64,000 nt of DNA from Closterium sp. NIES-65 (GCA_948144175.1 CANXME010002644.1:1806001-1870000), one strand, 5' to 3'; shown: positions 1 to 10,666, counted from the stretch's first letter. The notes: generated by a model not told the origin, from the sequence alone. Made by a program: numbers and translations.

Positions 1-553
1 GACGCACAGCGCTACAAAAGAAGGAGAGAAGAGCAAGCAGGGGCGAAGGGGGCACCGTTGGGGGTGGGGGAAGAAGTATATGTCAAACAAGCCAGACAAG
101 ACATGCTGGATATAGGGCTCAGCACTGAGAGGTGGAAGGTGAAAGAGGTCAAAGAGTCGGGAGTGGTAGTACTAGTGGGAGACAAGGGGCAAGAGAAGAG
201 GGATCATCAGACGAATGTAGCTAAGGCAAGGCCCCAGCGAGTACCCCCAGGCCCTCCGCAGCCGGAGCAGACCAGGGAAGAGCCTTTCACAAACGGGGTC
301 CATCGGCGATACCTACCAGAGCGAGGGTTAGCGCCAAGGAGGGGGCAAGAGGGAAAGGCAGGGGTAGCCACTCAACGCATGAAGAGAGAGTTGAGGAACT
401 TGATGGGGTGAGACGAGGGGAGAGGAGACACAGAGAAGAGAGGGACAAGAGGGAGGGGCTGACAAGAGACAAAGACAGGGGTAGAAGGAAGAAGGTACTG
501 AGCTGGGAAGGACAAGGCAAGAGGAGAGACAGAAAGACCAAGTTTCCGACAGC
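1..553 (+). mobile_element. Ty3/gypsy 3' end: integrase C-terminal part
   Basis: The forward frame open from base 1 to 411 encodes a basic, Lys/Arg/Glu-rich segment (VGEEVYVKQARQ, then WKVKEVKE and QTNVAKARP). It looks like the small C-terminal barrel and tail of a gypsy integrase, where the polyprotein ends just before the 3' LTR. The upstream polyprotein lies outside the window. A purine-rich tract covers about 346-551 and leads into the LTR at 554, as a polypurine region should. I infer a 3' fragment of a gypsy element; family identity with the reverse-strand element next to it was not established. Confidence 0.55.
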
Positions 554-1127
554 TGTCATACATTTAATCGGAAGAATAGAAAGCAGGACCTAGCAATATA
601 AATGCATGACAGGATATTGTAGTGAGTAGCTTTGAAGCGAAGTAGGCAGGGGCGAATAGCGCCAAATCAGAGAATTGACGAAACAAAACCGACCGTTGCA
701 GGCAACGGTAACCCAGTGCACATACTTAGGCAAGCAACACAGGTCTGGTTCATTTGCTTGCTTGTATGTTTCCTCTATCAGCTAAGAGTTTCTTACTACT
801 CGCGTTAAGCCTACTAGGGAGGAGCCAATCCCAGCAAGCCTTGTACCAGTGCCCACTCAGAGACACCTGCAGTCAGCCGAGCTAGGGAGACTCTGAGGGT
901 TGCCTTCGAGCCAAGTGCTTACAAGAGGGAAAGGCAGGGGTAGCCACTCAACGCATGAAGAGAGAGTTGAGGAACTTGATGGGGTGAGACGAGGGGAGAG
1001 GAGACACAGAGAAGAGAGGGACAAGAGGGAGGGGCTGACAAGAGACAAAGACAGGGGTAGAAGGAAGAAGGTACTGAGCTGGGAAGGACAAGGCAAGAGG
1101 AGAGACAGAAAGACCAAGTTTCCGACA
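346..1127. repeat. 206-bp direct repeat flanking the LTR
   Basis: Bases 346-551 and 922-1127 are the same 206-bp purine-rich sequence at an offset of 576 bp; I saw no difference between the copies. The first copy is the natural end of the gypsy fragment. The second lies after the LTR and abuts the truncated reverse-strand gypsy RNase H at about 1128. A recombination, template-switch or tandem-insertion product fits, and the lack of divergence suggests it is recent. Confidence 0.75.
554..923 (+). repeat. LTR (370 bp) of the forward gypsy fragment
   Basis: The segment opens TGTCATACAT and closes TGCTTACA, the TG...CA form of an LTR, and follows a purine-rich tract. It is flanked on both sides by the same 206-bp sequence, which is not the usual outcome of one insertion. 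Confidence 0.5.
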
Positions 1128-1130
1128 ACT

Positions 1131-1356
1131 TGCGTCCCTGCAAGTACGCTCTGAACAGCTCCACCGCCCAGACTACTGCCAGTCCCTCTCCTTCATACGA
1201 GCTGTAATTGCTTTCGGCAGGACTGCAGGGTTGGCTCGCGTTTGCCACCACTCTTTCCGTGCCTCTTTCCTTCTGGCAGAGGACTGCCCCCAGCCCGCTG
1301 CTGCTCCAGTCAGTATACAAGGTGAATGGCTCCTCGGGGTCCGGCAATTTCAGCAT
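1131..1356 (-). pseudogene. gypsy RNase H fragment
   Basis: This reverse frame reads PFTLYTDWSSSGLGAVLCQ, followed by ANASQPCSPAESNYSSYE and GLAVVWAVELFRAYLQGRK. That is the RNase H-like part that follows RT in gypsy elements. It is out of frame with the polyprotein ending at 1402, and it is cut at about 1130 by the junction with the 206-bp repeat. It is not functional as it stands. Confidence 0.8.
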
Positions 1357-1401
1357 GGGTGCTGTCTTTACCGCTTCCTTCAGGACTCTCCATGCTCCTT
1401 C

Positions 1402-4400
1402 CTATTCTTCCCCCCATTCCCATCCTTGATCTTCCCTCAAGAGCATATTGAGGGGCCTTGCTGTTTTGCTGAAGTTCGGTATGAACTTCCGGTAATAACT
1501 CAAGAACCCGAGCTGGGCCCTGAGCGTGCTTCGGTCCGTCGGCGCTCTCAACCTATCTACCACTTCCACTTTGGCCTGCTGCACGGACAGACCTCCTTCT
1601 CCCACTTGAAACCCCAGATAAGCCACTGTTGTCACTCCAAATGTACACTTCCCTGGGTGACATGTTAGTCCCGCAGCTTGGATGGCTGCCAGGGTGTCAG
1701 CCACGTCTTGAATGTGTCTCTCTGCATCCTCGCTGTAGATCACCACGTCGTCAATGTAGCACAATGCACAGGTCAGCCCTTGTAACACTTGGTCCATGAC
1801 CTGTTGGAATTTTGCCGACGCGTTTTTCAAGCCGAACGGCATGTAATTCCACTCATAGAGACGGTCGGGTCCATGAAACGCAGTCTTCTTCTTGTCTTCC
1901 TCCTTTATTGGAATTTGATTGAACCCTTGCCGTAGATCCAGCGTTGAGTACACTCGGCCCTTCGACAGCTTGTCGAAGATCTCCTCAGTTATTGGCATGG
2001 GGTACCTGTCACTCTTCGTCACTTGGTTCAAGCCCCTATAATCCCCACACATCCTGCGGGCCAAGGTCTCTCCTGTGAGGTCTTTCCTGGCTGCCACTAC
2101 GGTCGCCGCTGCGTATTCTGACGTGGACTCTCTGATCAATCCCGCCTCCAGGAGCTCCTGACATTTTTCTACTGCCACATCCCTGTCCCCGGGGCTCATT
2201 CTTCTCCTTCTCTGATAGACCGGCACCTCTGTCTGGAGTTCTATCTCCATCTCTGCTCGATTGCATTTCCCCAACTCCTTCAGTGAGTATGCAAATGCTC
2301 CCCTTGCTTTGGCCAAGACCCGTCTCAGCTTTTCTTTCTGCTCCTGACTCAGGGCCTCACCAATGGTCCAGCTTGCTACTTCTTCCGTCTCCTTTTCACA
2401 TCCTCCCCCTTTCGGCGCACTTTCCGCTTGCTCTTCCCTCTCTGCCGTCTCTTCCGCCTGACTGTTCTCTGGTTGCTTCGCCATGAGGTGAATCCCTCGG
2501 CTGTTTAGCATCCCTTCCTGCCACTCTCCGCGCGCCAGCTGATCAGCCCTCATCCTTCTCCATTCAGCCGCTAGCTCCTGCGCCTTCTCTGGTTCGCCCT
2601 CGGTCATCTCCATGATGTCTGCCCACCTCCAGTGCATCAAGAGTTGAGCCCTCATCACCTCCTGCCTCTTCTCTGCGCGGTATAGCAGCCACACCAGCGC
2701 ATGTTGGTCAATCGCTCCTCCCAGAGCTCTCCTGCGAGCCTCTTCTGAGACTCCTTCTGCCGCTGTGGCGTTCCGTAGATACCCCATAGCTCTTTCTCTT
2801 TCTACCGCCAGCGGTTCCTCCCATTCTTCCGTCTCTATTACCTGTACCATCCCCGGTCCCGGCTGATCTCCTTCTTTCCGGAAAGCATAGCTGCCTGGAG
2901 AGGCCACCAAAGTGGGCCACGCCTGTCGGGGTGCCCCCACCTCATTGCATGGGTACTGCAGCTTGCAATCTGGCGACGTGACTGGGGCGGGCCTCCTCCC
3001 CGGCTCCAGAATCTCCTGGACCAGTCGTGGCATCGGCCTCTGCATTCTCCCCAGCTGGTCCCTTAACACTGGCTCGGGCACTAGGTTCTGCCAATACCGC
3101 CTCACCCGATGTGCCCTGGCCCCCATCTGAGCAGCATCCCACGCTACCCCATGTCCCAGCTCTCTGGTCACCGCCTTGTGAGCTTCTCGGACTAGGGCCC
3201 TCTCGTCCTCCGCCACGTCCAGGTTCTCCACTATGTACGCGAATGGTCCCTGCCGCCTCTTGATTAATTTCATAATCTTGATCATCTCCTGGAACAGTCC
3301 CGTGCGTGCATCCGTCATTCCCCTTCCTTGGCCTGCCCTTGACAGGCCCTGGTACTCCCATCCCGCCACCATTAAGTCTATGTCTCCCCATGTTTCCACC
3401 ACTCCTTCATCTACCATCTCCACTTCTGCCAGGCCTTCCGCTTCCACCTCTGCCCGCTCTATCACCGCCAGCGGCAATCTCTCGGGGTAGTGTTGGTGTA
3501 GCATTATCGCGTGGTGGTATGCCATGCGGCGCTTTTCTGCCTCCTTTTCGATGTACACCCATCGCTTGATAGTTAGTCCGGTCCGAACTGTGGCTGCCAG
3601 TCCCGGGCCTATGCCTCCAAATAGCTCCAACAGAGTCACCGGCTTGTTGAAGGTCTCGAAGTCATAAGTAGGCTCTGCTAACCCTCTTGCCTCCCGGAGC
3701 TCTCCCACTCTCTCCCCGGCTGCCTCTTCCACCTCTTTCCTTTGTTTGGTCTTTTCCAGGAACACCCCGCAGTCCTCGTAGTTCCACTCTGGCACCCTCT
3801 CCGGTGACGGCTCCTGGTAGGCCACTTTTCCCCTCAGGAATCGTGCTGGCAGACTCGCTGCTAGGTGCTCTTCCTTCCTTGCTTCGGGATCCCAATATAG
3901 CGGTTGGTAAGTCACCTTCTCGGTCCAGGTGTCTACCACGGCCCCCACTTTGTACAGCAGTTCCATACCTAGCAGTAAGTCGTAGTCCTTCGAGTCCGAG
4001 ATGAGGCAGTGCACCCTGATCCTTGTTTCGTTCTCGCTCCCTGGGGACAGCACCACCTCCTGAGGTTTCAAGGACCTAGGTAGCCACTTCCCTCCTCCTC
4101 CTTCTGCGGTCTGTATCCTTACACCTTCCCTGGTCACCTTGTCTTCCTGGTGCAACCCCAGACGTTCAGCCATCCTTCTCCCCACCAAGACTTGCGATGC
4201 TCCTGTATCGATGATTGTCGTTCCTGGGTATTTTCCTTCCACTGCCACCGTCCCCTCCAATGCCTCTACTACGCAGGGACGTGCCGCCAACCTCTCGAAC
4301 GGGTGACGTCGGGGCCCGACCTCTCCTGCCGCTGTTGCTGCTGTCACCACTCCTTCTGCTCTTTCTACCGAGCGTTCTACGCTTGCTCTCGGGCCACGTC

Positions 4401-5952
4401 TTGCTATCGGGGTAGAGCTTCTGTTATCCCTCCCTTCGCTTCTTAGGCCCAGCTCCTCCCTTGCCCGGTCTGCATCCCTCGCCATGAATATTGGTTCCTC
4501 CAGGTCATCCTCCGACTCACTCTGTCCTCTGGCCATCAACCCGGTGGCTTCCTCTTCTTCACCGCTGGACACCTCCTCAGCCTTCAGCTTCCTCAGCTCT
4601 TTCTCCAGGGCTGCTATCCGACTGCGCCTCCCTCCCTTGTGCCGCTCTTCTCTCTGACGAGTATAACAGCTTTCCTTGTTATGTCCTTTCCGCTGGCAAT
4701 ATGAGCACGTCTGGACCTTGGGACAGTCTCTCTTGAAGTGGCCAGGCTCGTGGCATTTGTAGCACACTGGTTCTTCTCCGGCAGCCGCAGTAGGATTCCT
4801 GGCCCGTCTGACTTGTCCTCTGCGCTCCCTCGCCTTGTCCGGCTCTTCTTCCTCACCTTCGGCCAGCAAGGCACCACTCCATGTCACTGGCCTTCTCTCT
4901 TTGTCCCGAGGTCCCCTGTCTGTCCGTCTTCCCAGGTCATAAAGACAGAGTGACTGCTCGTGTCGCCAAGCAATCTCGTACGCCTGCCGGAGTGTCGCGT
5001 TCGGCCCCAGATCGTAGGTTCTATCCCTCACAGTACGCGCCAGCTCTCCCGAGAGCCCATCCAGGAATTTCGCCACCACGATACGCGGATCGTGACAGCT
5101 GATGTCTTCCGCCAACTGCTTCACCCTCCGGTAGTACGCCAGCAGCGATTCTCGATGCCCTCGCCTCACCTGCTCAAACTCCCTCAACCTCGCCGGCGTC
5201 TGGGTCGGGAAGTGAGTCTGCAATTCTTCCAGGAACCTTTCCGTGGGGTCTTCCAGTCGAATGACGCGTCCCTCTGCATCTCGCCTAACTCTGCCCAGCT
5301 TGTCCCTCTCCTCCTCTTCGAGGAGCAGATCCCGAATTTCCAGGAAGAAGGCCTCCGCCTCTCCCGCTAGCGTGTTGCCCAGCGAGCGGAAGAAGTGACG
5401 TAGATCCAGCCCGTCCAGTTCCCAGCAGTATTTCTCGCTGCACACATGCATCGCGTAGGTTTTCAGCCTGGGCCCCGATTCTTGATCGCCGGTGAAGCGT
5501 GCAGGTACCTCCACCTTAGGTAAGCTCGTGTAGCGGTATCTGCTACCCTCTTCTCCCAACGTCCTCCTCGACGCGCGCCCTGCTGATCCTTCTCCGATCT
5601 CGGCTCCCGAAGATCCTTCCTCTCCCGGCACACGCCAATTAGACGATCGCGCCTTCGGCGTTGTCACTTCCGCCGAGTTCGCACCTTCCAAGGTTTTCCT
5701 CGGCGAGCGCCGTTCTCCTCTGAGCGGTCGATCCGCTCTCATCGCAAACTCCTCCTCGCGCCGCTTCTCTTCGTCACGCGATCGCCGATCTCCCTGCTCC
5801 GGGTGACTCGGCTCTCCTCGATTCTCTTCTTCCTCGGCTTCGGGCTCCGCCGGTCCCGCGCTGGCTTTCTCGGCCGCGCGATCTTCCTTCTTCTCTCGGG
5901 AATTCTCTTCCCCTGGCAACCGGGTGCCGCTCCGCAACGACATTCCAGTCAT
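1402..5952 (-). CDS. Gag-protease-(DNMT-like)-reverse transcriptase polyprotein, 1,516 aa
   Basis: Domains in order: a charged N-terminal region; a gag region (about 150-380); two zinc knuckles at about 394-430 (CYKCHEPGHFKRDC and CSYCQRKGHNKESC); an aspartic protease with IIDTGAS near 577; a C5-cytosine-methyltransferase-like domain at about 768-1130; and a reverse transcriptase with CYIDDVV near 1396. The methyltransferase part has SAM-binding motif I (LLELFGGIGPGL, about 771), a motif VI-like VENLDV (about 905) and a late VRRYWQNL motif like that of Dnmt3-type enzymes. Motif IV reads GWEYQGLS where PCQ is expected, so the catalytic Cys is absent. The frame ends just after RT (FIPNFSKTARPLN) and RNase H follows in another frame, so this copy has a frameshift. 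The first Met is the start used. Confidence 0.85.
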   Translation of the reverse strand: MTGMSLRSGTRLPGEENSREKKEDRAAEKASAGPAEPEAEEEENRGEPSHPEQGDRRSRDEEKRREEEFAMRADRPLRGERRSPRKTLEGANSAEVTTPKARSSNWRVPGEEGSSGAEIGEGSAGRASRRTLGEEGSRYRYTSLPKVEVPARFTGDQESGPRLKTYAMHVCSEKYCWELDGLDLRHFFRSLGNTLAGEAEAFFLEIRDLLLEEEERDKLGRVRRDAEGRVIRLEDPTERFLEELQTHFPTQTPARLREFEQVRRGHRESLLAYYRRVKQLAEDISCHDPRIVVAKFLDGLSGELARTVRDRTYDLGPNATLRQAYEIAWRHEQSLCLYDLGRRTDRGPRDKERRPVTWSGALLAEGEEEEPDKARERRGQVRRARNPTAAAGEEPVCYKCHEPGHFKRDCPKVQTCSYCQRKGHNKESCYTRQREERHKGGRRSRIAALEKELRKLKAEEVSSGEEEEATGLMARGQSESEDDLEEPIFMARDADRAREELGLRSEGRDNRSSTPIARRGPRASVERSVERAEGVVTAATAAGEVGPRRHPFERLAARPCVVEALEGTVAVEGKYPGTTIIDTGASQVLVGRRMAERLGLHQEDKVTREGVRIQTAEGGGGKWLPRSLKPQEVVLSPGSENETRIRVHCLISDSKDYDLLLGMELLYKVGAVVDTWTEKVTYQPLYWDPEARKEEHLAASLPARFLRGKVAYQEPSPERVPEWNYEDCGVFLEKTKQRKEVEEAAGERVGELREARGLAEPTYDFETFNKPVTLLELFGGIGPGLAATVRTGLTIKRWVYIEKEAEKRRMAYHHAIMLHQHYPERLPLAVIERAEVEAEGLAEVEMVDEGVVETWGDIDLMVAGWEYQGLSRAGQGRGMTDARTGLFQEMIKIMKLIKRRQGPFAYIVENLDVAEDERALVREAHKAVTRELGHGVAWDAAQMGARAHRVRRYWQNLVPEPVLRDQLGRMQRPMPRLVQEILEPGRRPAPVTSPDCKLQYPCNEVGAPRQAWPTLVASPGSYAFRKEGDQPGPGMVQVIETEEWEEPLAVERERAMGYLRNATAAEGVSEEARRRALGGAIDQHALVWLLYRAEKRQEVMRAQLLMHWRWADIMEMTEGEPEKAQELAAEWRRMRADQLARGEWQEGMLNSRGIHLMAKQPENSQAEETAEREEQAESAPKGGGCEKETEEVASWTIGEALSQEQKEKLRRVLAKARGAFAYSLKELGKCNRAEMEIELQTEVPVYQRRRRMSPGDRDVAVEKCQELLEAGLIRESTSEYAAATVVAARKDLTGETLARRMCGDYRGLNQVTKSDRYPMPITEEIFDKLSKGRVYSTLDLRQGFNQIPIKEEDKKKTAFHGPDRLYEWNYMPFGLKNASAKFQQVMDQVLQGLTCALCYIDDVVIYSEDAERHIQDVADTLAAIQAAGLTCHPGKCTFGVTTVAYLGFQVGEGGLSVQQAKVEVVDRLRAPTDRSTLRAQLGFLSYYRKFIPNFSKTARPLNMLLREDQGWEWGEE

Positions 5953-6455
5953 TTAGACTTCTGTTTGTAAGAGATCCGCACTAGGACAAACGATGTCCCT
6001 AGTTCTCCGCACACCCTATGTTTGGCCTCTCTTTAGTGGATCAAGATTTGCTCCAGCCGATTCACTAGTAGAAGAGCATACAGGCATACCACAGTAGCGA
6101 GAGAACAAACATAAGTGATTTAGCTCTGTCACTCTACGAGTTTTGTTGTTCCCCTCCCCGAATCGCACTAGGAGCACCTCCAGCTGTGCATGAGACAACC
6201 TGTCAAACCTTTCTTGGTTTTCTCCGCCGTGAGGGCGCCTTGGGGTTTCCCTCGTGACCTGCCTTGCTTAGCTGGCCCTCTCCCCAACTCCCAACTCAGC
6301 TTGTCATGCCCCGCCGCCACGTCATTGTTGCCCCCATCCAACCGTACTTACCCCCTTTCGAGCCCTGCCTCGAGCTGTACCCTGAGTCCTCGGTTTTCTC
6401 GCAGTCTCCAACCTTAGCCACAACCACAGCTCTCTACACTCTTCGTGGTGTTACA
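5953..6455 (-). repeat. Probable 5' LTR/leader of the DNMT gypsy element
   Basis: Read on the reverse strand, the region begins TGTAACACC at 6455, a common gypsy LTR start, and runs to the polyprotein start at 5952. I could not fix the LTR end or a convincing primer-binding site. No other gene is seen here. Confidence 0.4.
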
Positions 6456-6489
6456 ATATTCCATATAACAATTTCAGTTCTATGGAATA

Positions 6490-7476
6490 ATGCGACACGA
6501 CGACTTGGTCTATGCCACAGCTGACACTGCTGGACTCGCCTACGTGAAGTCCGAGCTGCAGAAGAGACACACGTGCACTGACCTGGGTGAACTGCGCAGC
6601 TACCTTGGCTTGCAGATCACCCGGGACAGAGCACGCCACACCATTACCCTGACTCAGTCACACATGGTGCAGCAGGTCCTTCAGCGCTTCGGCTTCACGT
6701 ACTCCTCGCCTCAGGCCACTCCTCTGCCTACTCGCCACTCGCTCTCAGCTCTGCCTTCGGATGAGTCCGTAGAGTCGAGTGGCCCGTATCCAGAGCTTGT
6801 TGGCTGCCTCATGTACCTGATGACCTGCACTCGACCTGACCTTGCATACCCTCTTAGCATTCTCGCACGCTTTGTTGCTCCTGGGAGACACCGACCAGAG
6901 CACATGGCTGCAGCGAAGAGGGTGTTGCGCTACTTGTGCAGTACGTCGGGCATGGGGCTAGTGCTTGGAGGGCGGAGTCCAGTGGTCCTCACTGGGCACG
7001 CAGACGCTTCTTGGGCTGACGACCAGGCTACGCAGCGGTCGTCACAGGGTTACACCTTCAGCCTTGGTTCCGGCTCTGTTTCGTGGCGGGCTACTCGCTC
7101 GTCTTCTGTTCTCGGCTCCAGTTGTGAGGCTGAGATCTACGCAGGGGCCATGGCTGCACAGGAGCTTCGCTGGCTCACCGTCCTGCTGACTGACCTCGGA
7201 GAGCCGCCTCGTTCTCCTCCAGTTCTGTACATAGACAACAAGGCCATGCTGGCCTTGTGTCGAGAGCAGAGACTGGAGCACAGAACAAAGCACATTGCTC
7301 TCCGCTACTTCCTTGCTCGTGAGCTACAGCAGCGTGGACAGTTGCGGCTTGCGTACGTGGCCTCTGAGGCCAACACTGCTGATGTCTTCACCAAGGCACT
7401 TGCGCCCTGTGATCGTCAGCGCTTCTGCACTCAGCTGGGTCTTGTGCCTGTCTTGCCTCACTTGCTCACCTCTTGA
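6490..7476 (+). CDS. Ty1/copia polyprotein 3' part (RT end plus RNase H), 5'-truncated
   Basis: From about 6497 the sequence matches the RT/RNase H of the copia copy at 41331-42310 in this window. Visible pieces are the end of RT (YLGLQITRDRA, then GCLMYLMTCTRPDLAY, typical copia) and RNase H (LTGHADASWADD, VLYIDNKAML, HIALRYFLARE, TADVFTKAL). The frame is uninterrupted for 328 codons, but everything upstream (gag, protease, integrase, most of RT) is gone, so it cannot act by itself. The first ATG merely marks the truncation. It lies beside the truncated gypsy element, in a retroelement graveyard. Confidence 0.9.
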   Translation: MRHDDLVYATADTAGLAYVKSELQKRHTCTDLGELRSYLGLQITRDRARHTITLTQSHMVQQVLQRFGFTYSSPQATPLPTRHSLSALPSDESVESSGPYPELVGCLMYLMTCTRPDLAYPLSILARFVAPGRHRPEHMAAAKRVLRYLCSTSGMGLVLGGRSPVVLTGHADASWADDQATQRSSQGYTFSLGSGSVSWRATRSSSVLGSSCEAEIYAGAMAAQELRWLTVLLTDLGEPPRSPPVLYIDNKAMLALCREQRLEHRTKHIALRYFLARELQQRGQLRLAYVASEANTADVFTKALAPCDRQRFCTQLGLVPVLPHLLTS

Positions 7477-7688
7477 CCTTGCTTGTACTGTTACATATAT
7501 ATATATACCTGCTCTTGCTTGTCTAGCCTTATATATATATGTACTCCTGCATGTAAACTGGCCTTGTGGCCTTGAACTCGCGCTCGGAATGTGTGGTGAC
7601 TTTGTGATCCACCCTGAGCTTGTTTTGCTTTGCTTTGCTTGACTGGTCTTGTGACCACTTGTTCTCCCCCACTTTGCCTATGGGGGTG

Positions 7689-7801
7689 TGTCAGAACATT
7701 ATAGCTTATGCATTTGTATAAGCTGTAGTGGGGTAGCCCATAAGGGGTACAACCCAATTAGGGTTAGTACTAGTTCATTCATTCTTGTTCTAACTTACAC
7801 A
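7689..7801 (+). repeat. Copia 3' LTR (about 113 bp)
   Basis: The segment begins TGTCAGAACATT and ends TTACACA, after the RNase H stop and a short 3' UTR with TATA-rich runs. It is related to the LTR at 46608 and to the 176-bp LTRs at 9288 and 10667 (shared GTAGTGGGGTA and TAGGGTT blocks). The element is 5'-truncated, so no target duplication can be tested. Confidence 0.7.
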
Positions 7802-9282
7802 GTTCCAGCTCAGCTTTTCCGGAAGCCACGATTACATCAATCACACTTCATCAGCTGTGGCTGGAGCGGTGTAATGATGTCTTCAGGGGGCAAAGATTCC
7901 AGGCGAGGCGGGTGCTCCGGAGGGTTGAAACGGCCTTTCGACCACATGCAATGCTGCACACGCGGACAAGAGAAGCGCGGTGGAAGAAATGTCAGGGTAC
8001 ACGTCAGGAGGAGAAGTTTCGTTGCACAATGGAGAAAGAGGACAAGCTGTTGTTTCGGATCAGGGACAAAAATAGCAAGTCGTGGACGTGGACGAACGCA
8101 TTTACAAACGCCTGGCTCGCACCGAGGATGACTCACCGACCTCCTTAGAGGCCATACTTGGGGCGGCCGCGTGGCTTCCCCTCATGCAAAGTTACGAGTG
8201 TTATTGATTATGTATGCTTGTTTTGCTTGGTGTACATTTCAATTACCTAAAAAAAAAAACTGACTTTTCAGGGTGTATATTAGAAAAAAAACTTAACGAT
8301 CAGCGTCACTATTTGGTGAAGACTGAACCATTTCAAACACGTTCTGCATTGATATAACAAACGTTTACATGAAATCTAATTAAACATATCCTCATCCTCT
8401 TCATCATCATCATCCTCCTCACTATCACTAGAGCCTAAAGAGAGTGCCACGGGCAGCAATGACCGCCGCCATGCTAGCTTCACGGGCAGACCGCGAGGCA
8501 CCATGGCGACGGGGGAAAGAGACGATCGGCGAGGCGAGGGGAAGGCAAGGCTGCGCGACGAGGGGAATGCGGGACGACTGGAGGCTGCAGGGAACGACGC
8601 GGAAGTTTGGCTCTGCAACTGGAAAGGAAAGGGAATGGCAAATGAGTACCTGTATCTTAGATCGTGCTTACTAAGATGTGCGGCTGCTGCTGAGCTAACG
8701 GGATGGAAACTAGAATACGCGAAACTTTGCTCGGCGAGGGGAAAGGAAAGGGAACGGAAAATAAGTATCTCTATCCTAAATTGTACTTATTAGGCAAACT
8801 GGTGTAATGCTGCCGCACTGACGGGCTGCAGAGGAGAGCTCCAGAGGGACGCGGGTGGAGAAAATACGGAGAGGATTACGGGGAGCACGAGGGAGTGAAA
8901 GCGGAATCGCGGTTCCCTTTATCCCTCGCAACTCCCTCTCCCACGCAGCTAACTATCTCCCTCGCACTTCACTCTCTCCCTCGCAACCTGATCAAACGGA
9001 AACGAGGGAACCAAATGCGGGGGGTGTTGAGGAGTAACGGGAAACAAATGTCTATAGATTCGTACCTACTAAGATGGCGTTGCTGCTGAGCTGAGCTCAC
9101 CGGCTAAAAATGAGTGGGTACACCCTAATGCTCACCCAACCGCCCATTCTGAACACGCCCACTGCTACTCCATACGCCCAGTGGTCGACATTCCCAGCCA
9201 ACGGGCCGACCGTTACAAGCCCACGACAAAAGCAAGATACTCTTGACCTCGAATAAGTTATTCGAGTTTCCCAGACAAGACA
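7802..9282. other. Intergenic, with a diverged three-copy repeat
   Basis: No gene is recognised. Three related blocks (about 8610-8700, 8735-8800 and 9030-9090) share the pattern GAGTACCTGTATCTTAG ... CTTACTAAGATG with substitutions. A related GC-rich block recurs near 11590-11720. This looks like an old dispersed host repeat. The short open frames here have no recognisable features. Confidence 0.5.
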
Positions 9283-9287
9283 CACTA

Positions 9288-9463
9288 TGTGAAGATAAGC
9301 AGTAGAGGTAAGCGCCATAGCTAGGAAAGCCTTTGCTAGGCAAGAAAGAGTTTAGGCAAAAAGGATGTTCACTAGCAGGAATAGGGATACAAATAGCAAA
9401 CCCTAGAAGGGTTGTACTCGCTATAGAGCACCCCACTACAAGCTAGAGCATAACATTCTGACA
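9288..9463 (-). repeat. 3' LTR of the non-autonomous copia element
   Basis: 176 bp, the same length and nearly the same sequence as the copy at 10667-10842. Its outer edge touches the CACTA duplication. Confidence 0.9.
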
Positions 9464-10189
9464 CACCGCCATAGCCAAAGTGGGGTGTAATCAGCAGAGC
9501 AAGTAAAGCAGAACAAGCTCAGGGTGGATCACAATGTCACCACACATTCTGAGCACAAGTTCAAGAAGTAACAGTTTAAAGTTCACAAATGTAAGCAAAG
9601 CTAGAGGCTATCGCAGAGGGCAAGTGAGGAGGAGGAGGAGGCGAGACTGTAAGAGGAGAGGAGATAGGAGGCGACGACCGAAGCCGCAGACACACGGGCA
9701 ACAGGAGGCACACTGGCACAGCGGCTACCAGAACAGCGCTCCGGACTACTGGAGTAACTGGCCCCGCGGCTAAAAGTAGCGGCAGACGAGCAACGGACCC
9801 ACGGGCGACTGGCACAGGTGGCTGCGACTGGGCTACTGGAGCAACTCCCCGGACTACAGGTGCTGCTGGCGACACGACGGCAACCTCCGTTCAACTTCCC
9901 CAAACAGTCCCACCCCCCCTGACACACACCCCCTGCTTCACCCCTAGCTCCACTCCCCCTTCACCCCCCTTAGTACCACTCTGAGGGCTCCAACAGGTCC
10001 ACCCCCCCTCAGCGGCAGCTGCAGCACTGGGAGACGGAGGAGGAGGAGGAGCAGGGGATGGCACACAGAAGCTGCACCCCCATACCCCCCACCCCCAAAC
10101 CCTAATTCAGGAGAATGGGCAGCTGCAGGGGTGGGGCGCCAACAGAAGCACTGGGGACAGCGGGCAGCGCAGGGGCAGCGAAGAACGGG

Positions 10190-10400
10190 CTGCCCACGGG
10201 CCTGGCACAGCCGCCCGAACTGCGCGCAGGCGGCCCGAGCGGCGCGCGGGCCTGGGGCAGCCCGTACGGGCCGCGCGCGGGCCTGGCGCAGCCCGGACGG
10301 GCCGCGCGCGGGCCTGGCGCAGCCCGGACGGGCCGCGCGCGGGCCTGGCGCAGCCTGTTTGGGCCGCGCGCAGGCTGTACGGGCCGTGCGCAGGCCACGA
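10190..10400. repeat. GC-rich minisatellite in the copia leader
   Basis: A roughly 30-bp unit (CGGGCCGCGCGCGGGCCTGG plus about 10 bp) is repeated about six times with small changes. It opens long spurious reading frames on both strands. It lies in the leader between primer site and former gag, like the leader repeats in the larger copia copies at 35.2 and 44.7 kb. Confidence 0.8.
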
Positions 10401-10666
10401 CGGGCGACGGGGGGCGACGCGCGGGTCCCCGTCGCCCGTCGCAGCTCCTCCTGGGAGCGACGCGCGGAGTGACGGGGCAGAAACCCGTTGCGCGCCTCGG
10501 GGCGCCGGCGGGCAGAAAATTGCCGCGCGCCTCGGGGCGCACGGCGGGCTGAAAACCCTAATTTCGACGCCGCGCACCACGGGGCGCGCGGCGGACAGGG
10601 AGTAGCAGTAGCAGCGGAAGCAGTGAGGTGGGGCCCACAGGCCTGGAGCATAGGGCTCTAATACCA

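Larger units (their letters stand above)
1128..6455 (-). mobile_element. Ty3/gypsy retrotransposon carrying a DNA-methyltransferase domain
   Basis: On the reverse strand the order is a leader/LTR-like region (6455 down to 5953), a long gag-protease-methyltransferase-RT frame (5952-1402), then RNase H in a shifted frame (1356-1131). The element stops abruptly at 1127, so integrase and the 3' LTR are missing here. RNase H after RT and the RT motifs place it in Ty3/gypsy. Its unusual part is a cytosine-methyltransferase-like domain between protease and RT. Confidence 0.85.

Noticed and set aside
7491..7757. Short frames over TATATA runs after the copia RNase H
   Set aside because: They lie in the copia 3' UTR and LTR and have no coding features.
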